Origin: Methanomassiliicoccaceae archaeon
GTDB lineage: Archaea; Thermoplasmatota; Thermoplasmata; Methanomassiliicoccales; Methanomethylophilaceae
DNA: 6,164 nucleotides
Reading direction: 5' to 3'
Assembly: GCA_009778265.1 (NCBI GenBank)
Contig: WRKA01000130.1
Location: 1-6,164 of the forward strand
Shown: positions 4,842 through 6,164 of the stretch, piece after piece
Numbering within the stretch: position 1 is the first letter of the stretch
Layout: each line of letters begins with the position of its first letter
The notes under the pieces: generated by a model
The model's database searches: none
Told to the model about the DNA's origin: nothing
The model's input: the letters and a program-made list of their open reading frames with translations, nothing else
Program-made: the position numbers and the translations under genes

Positions 4842-5420
4842 ATGGATGTGCTTGACGTCGTCGTAATAATGATCGCCGGTCTTTGGTTGTTCCTGCCGGC
4901 GATGCTTCCCAATTCCGCTGCGGTCGTATTCGGAGGCGGGACGCCCGTGGACCTCGGAAAGAGCATCAACGGAAAAAGGATACTCGGCGACGGTAAGACA
5001 TGGAGAGGGTTCTTCGGCGGAGGTCTCGCGGGTGTTGTGTTAGGACTGATACTTATGGCGATAGCGTATGTGTTCGATCCGGACAGCCTGTTCGGTTACA
5101 TGAGCTTCCGGAAAGGCATCTGCATCATCGTATGCTTATCGTTCGGTTCCCTTCTCGGAGATATGCTGGGATCGTTCATCAAAAGGAGACTGAACATAGA
5201 GAGAGGAAAGAAGGCCCCCGTATTGGATCAGTATGATTTTCTTATAGGAGCGTTCCTTCTCACTTCGCTGTTCTATCCGCATTGGGTCTACGATACGTAT
5301 ATCGAAATACCGGGAGGACACATATTCGCGCTGATATTTTTGCTTATCATCACACTTTTATTGCATCGCGCGATGAACATAATAGGATACAAAGCGGGAT
5401 TGAAGGACGTACCATGGTGA
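4842..5420 (+). CDS. carS: CDP-archaeol synthase (CDP-2,3-bis-(O-geranylgeranyl)-sn-glycerol synthase)
   Basis: This is an integral membrane enzyme of archaeal phospholipid synthesis. It transfers CMP from CTP to 2,3-di-geranylgeranylglyceryl phosphate, giving the CDP-activated lipid to which polar head groups are added. The 192-residue product has about five hydrophobic segments (roughly 5-22, 57-77, 92-111, 133-148, 159-176). Conserved family blocks are visible: LPNSAAVVFGGGTPVDLGK at 22-40, GKRILGDGKTWRGFFGG at 44-60, and GSLLGDMLGSFIKRR at 102-116 followed by APVLDQYDF at 125-133. The Asp, Lys and Arg residues in these blocks are the expected cytoplasmic catalytic and substrate-binding sites. 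The ATG at 4842 follows directly on the promoter, with only a weak GAGAG before it. The gene leads the operon, and pyrE starts 4 bases after its stop. Confidence 0.95.
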   Translation: MDVLDVVVIMIAGLWLFLPAMLPNSAAVVFGGGTPVDLGKSINGKRILGDGKTWRGFFGGGLAGVVLGLILMAIAYVFDPDSLFGYMSFRKGICIIVCLSFGSLLGDMLGSFIKRRLNIERGKKAPVLDQYDFLIGAFLLTSLFYPHWVYDTYIEIPGGHIFALIFLLIITLLLHRAMNIIGYKAGLKDVPW

Positions 5421-5424
5421 TCAA

Positions 5425-5952
5425 ATGAACGAAATGAAGGATGCGCTGGAGAGATGCGGTGCTTTGCAGTTCGGAGAATTCGTATTGGCGTCGGGTGCCA
5501 AAAGTAATTATTACATCGACATAAAGAAAGCGAGCACGGATCCGAAAGTTCTGTATCTCATATCGCAGCTGATGGCGGAAAAGATACAGATGTCAGGAAA
5601 GAGATACGATCGCATCGCGGGTGTGGTCCTCGGTTCCGTACCGCTGGCGGCGGCGTTGTCGTTAGCCACCGGGATACCGTATGTGATGATCCGGAAGGAA
5701 AAGAAGGACCACGGAACAACGAAATTGATCGAAGGCGATCTGAACAAAGGCGATACGGTGATAGTGGTGGAGGATGTGATAACATCCGCCGGTTCGAGTA
5801 TCGCCGCCATAGGAACGTTAAGAGAAGCGGGCGCGGATGTTGAAGATATAATCTCGGTGATAGACAGGGAAGCGGGGGGTAAGGAAGCATTGAGGAACAT
5901 CGGTGTTTCGCTTACGTCGCTGGTGAGGGCGTCGGACCTTCTTAAAAAATAA
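5425..5952 (+). CDS. pyrE: Orotate phosphoribosyltransferase
   Basis: This cytoplasmic enzyme of de novo pyrimidine synthesis joins orotate to phosphoribosyl pyrophosphate to make orotidine 5'-phosphate. The 175-residue length is typical for archaeal PyrE. FGEFVLASGAKSNYYIDIKK at 16-35 is the N-terminal orotate-site signature. RKEKKDHGTTKLIEG at 90-104 is the flexible catalytic loop with Lys and His. VIVVEDVITSAGS at 112-124 is the PRPP-binding motif. The second of the usual pair of Thr/Gly positions reads SAGS, a common variation. The ATG at 5425 is preceded by GGTGA (5416-5420), which overlaps the carS stop and suggests translational coupling; an ATG three codons later is an alternative. 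No terminator separates it from the next gene. Other type I phosphoribosyltransferases are possible in principle, but the N-terminal block favours PyrE. Confidence 0.95.
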   Translation: MNEMKDALERCGALQFGEFVLASGAKSNYYIDIKKASTDPKVLYLISQLMAEKIQMSGKRYDRIAGVVLGSVPLAAALSLATGIPYVMIRKEKKDHGTTKLIEGDLNKGDTVIVVEDVITSAGSSIAAIGTLREAGADVEDIISVIDREAGGKEALRNIGVSLTSLVRASDLLKK

Positions 5953-5981
5953 TTTCATTTACGAATAGGAGCAGAGGAGAG

Positions 5982-6164
5982 ATGGCTGGAAAGATAAGGA
6001 TCGGGATATACGGTTACGGGAACATCGGAAAAAGTGTGGAGAGGATCGTCGCTAAGAACACGGACATGGAATTGGCGGCCGTATTCACAAGACGCGACCC
6101 CGGAAAGGTGGTGACGTTATACAAAGGAACGAAGGTCGCCGCCGCCGATAAGGGGCTTGAATAT
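5982..6164 (+). CDS. ddh: meso-Diaminopimelate dehydrogenase (N-terminal part, runs off the right edge)
   Basis: Only the first 61 residues are in the window. They start MAGKIRIGIYGYGNIGKSVE, a Rossmann NAD(P)-binding strand-turn-helix with the glycine pattern GYGNIG (11-16). MELAAVFTRRDP follows at 29-40; the FTRRDP after the second strand is characteristic of Ddh and suits NADP binding. The family interconverts tetrahydrodipicolinate and meso-diaminopimelate by NADPH-dependent reductive amination, a one-step route to the lysine precursor. Two purine-rich ribosome-binding candidates precede the ATG: AGGAG (5967-5971) and GAGGAG (5974-5979). The gene lies 29 bases after pyrE and is probably in the same operon. 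Since archaea lack peptidoglycan, the likely purpose is lysine or pseudomurein-independent amino-acid supply. Other Rossmann-fold reductases cannot be excluded from 61 residues alone. Confidence 0.8.
   Translation, partial: MAGKIRIGIYGYGNIGKSVERIVAKNTDMELAAVFTRRDPGKVVTLYKGTKVAAADKGLEY

Noticed and set aside
5511..5900. Minus-strand frames opposite pyrE
   Set aside because: They are antisense shadows of a well-conserved enzyme gene.
1..6164. CRISPR arrays, tRNA or rRNA genes, and insertion sequences
   Set aside because: No regularly spaced repeats, tRNA-like cloverleaf elements, rRNA-like conserved stretches, transposase motifs or paired terminal repeats with target duplications were seen.

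Overview
The window reads as archaeal chromosome. The clearest evidence is a CDP-archaeol synthase (archaeal ether-lipid synthesis), an XPD/Rad3-type iron-sulfur helicase, BRE/TATA-type promoter elements, and a small acidic protein that resembles a Thermoplasmatota family I recall as DUF6015. Together with moderate GC content and rare TAG stops, this suggests Thermoplasmatota, plausibly a Methanomassiliicoccales-type methanogen. The lineage call is inference; no rRNA or other marker gene lies in the window.

Layout, left to right. Bases 1-206 hold the C-terminal end of an unrecognised Asn/Tyr-rich protein that enters from the left, overlapped by a doubtful 27-codon ORF. Bases 366-752 encode the DUF6015-like protein, followed by a hairpin plus T-rich tract that looks like a terminator and by a very GC-rich nested inverted repeat. 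Bases 933-2195 encode a 420-residue accessory protein with two tandem RhuM-type DNA-binding domains joined to a phospholipase-D-like (HKD-type) C-terminal domain. Bases 2293-4176 encode the XPD-like helicase, probably from a leaderless GTG start. Bases 4177-4841 hold what looks like a decayed type II toxin-antitoxin module: an antitoxin remnant in two frames and a RelE/ParE-like toxin in two frames. From 4842 onward there is a housekeeping cluster, carS - pyrE - ddh (partial), led by a good BRE/TATA promoter.

The right-hand cluster probably works as an operon: carS and pyrE are 4 nt apart and pyrE and ddh 29 nt apart, each with a purine-rich ribosome-binding site upstream. The genes serve different pathways (membrane lipid, pyrimidine nucleotide, lysine/diaminopimelate). 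The left half mixes conserved archaeal genes with mobile-type accessory genes: the RhuM fusion lies just upstream of the helicase and the toxin-antitoxin remnant just downstream. The region between the DUF6015-like gene and carS therefore looks like a site of repeated gene gain and decay.

The most unusual items are the double-RhuM/HKD fusion protein, the toxin-antitoxin remnant whose frames can be rejoined by single-base changes at homopolymers, and a 10-base element placed 27-28 bases upstream of the TATA boxes of two adjacent genes. No tRNA, rRNA, CRISPR array or insertion sequence was seen.
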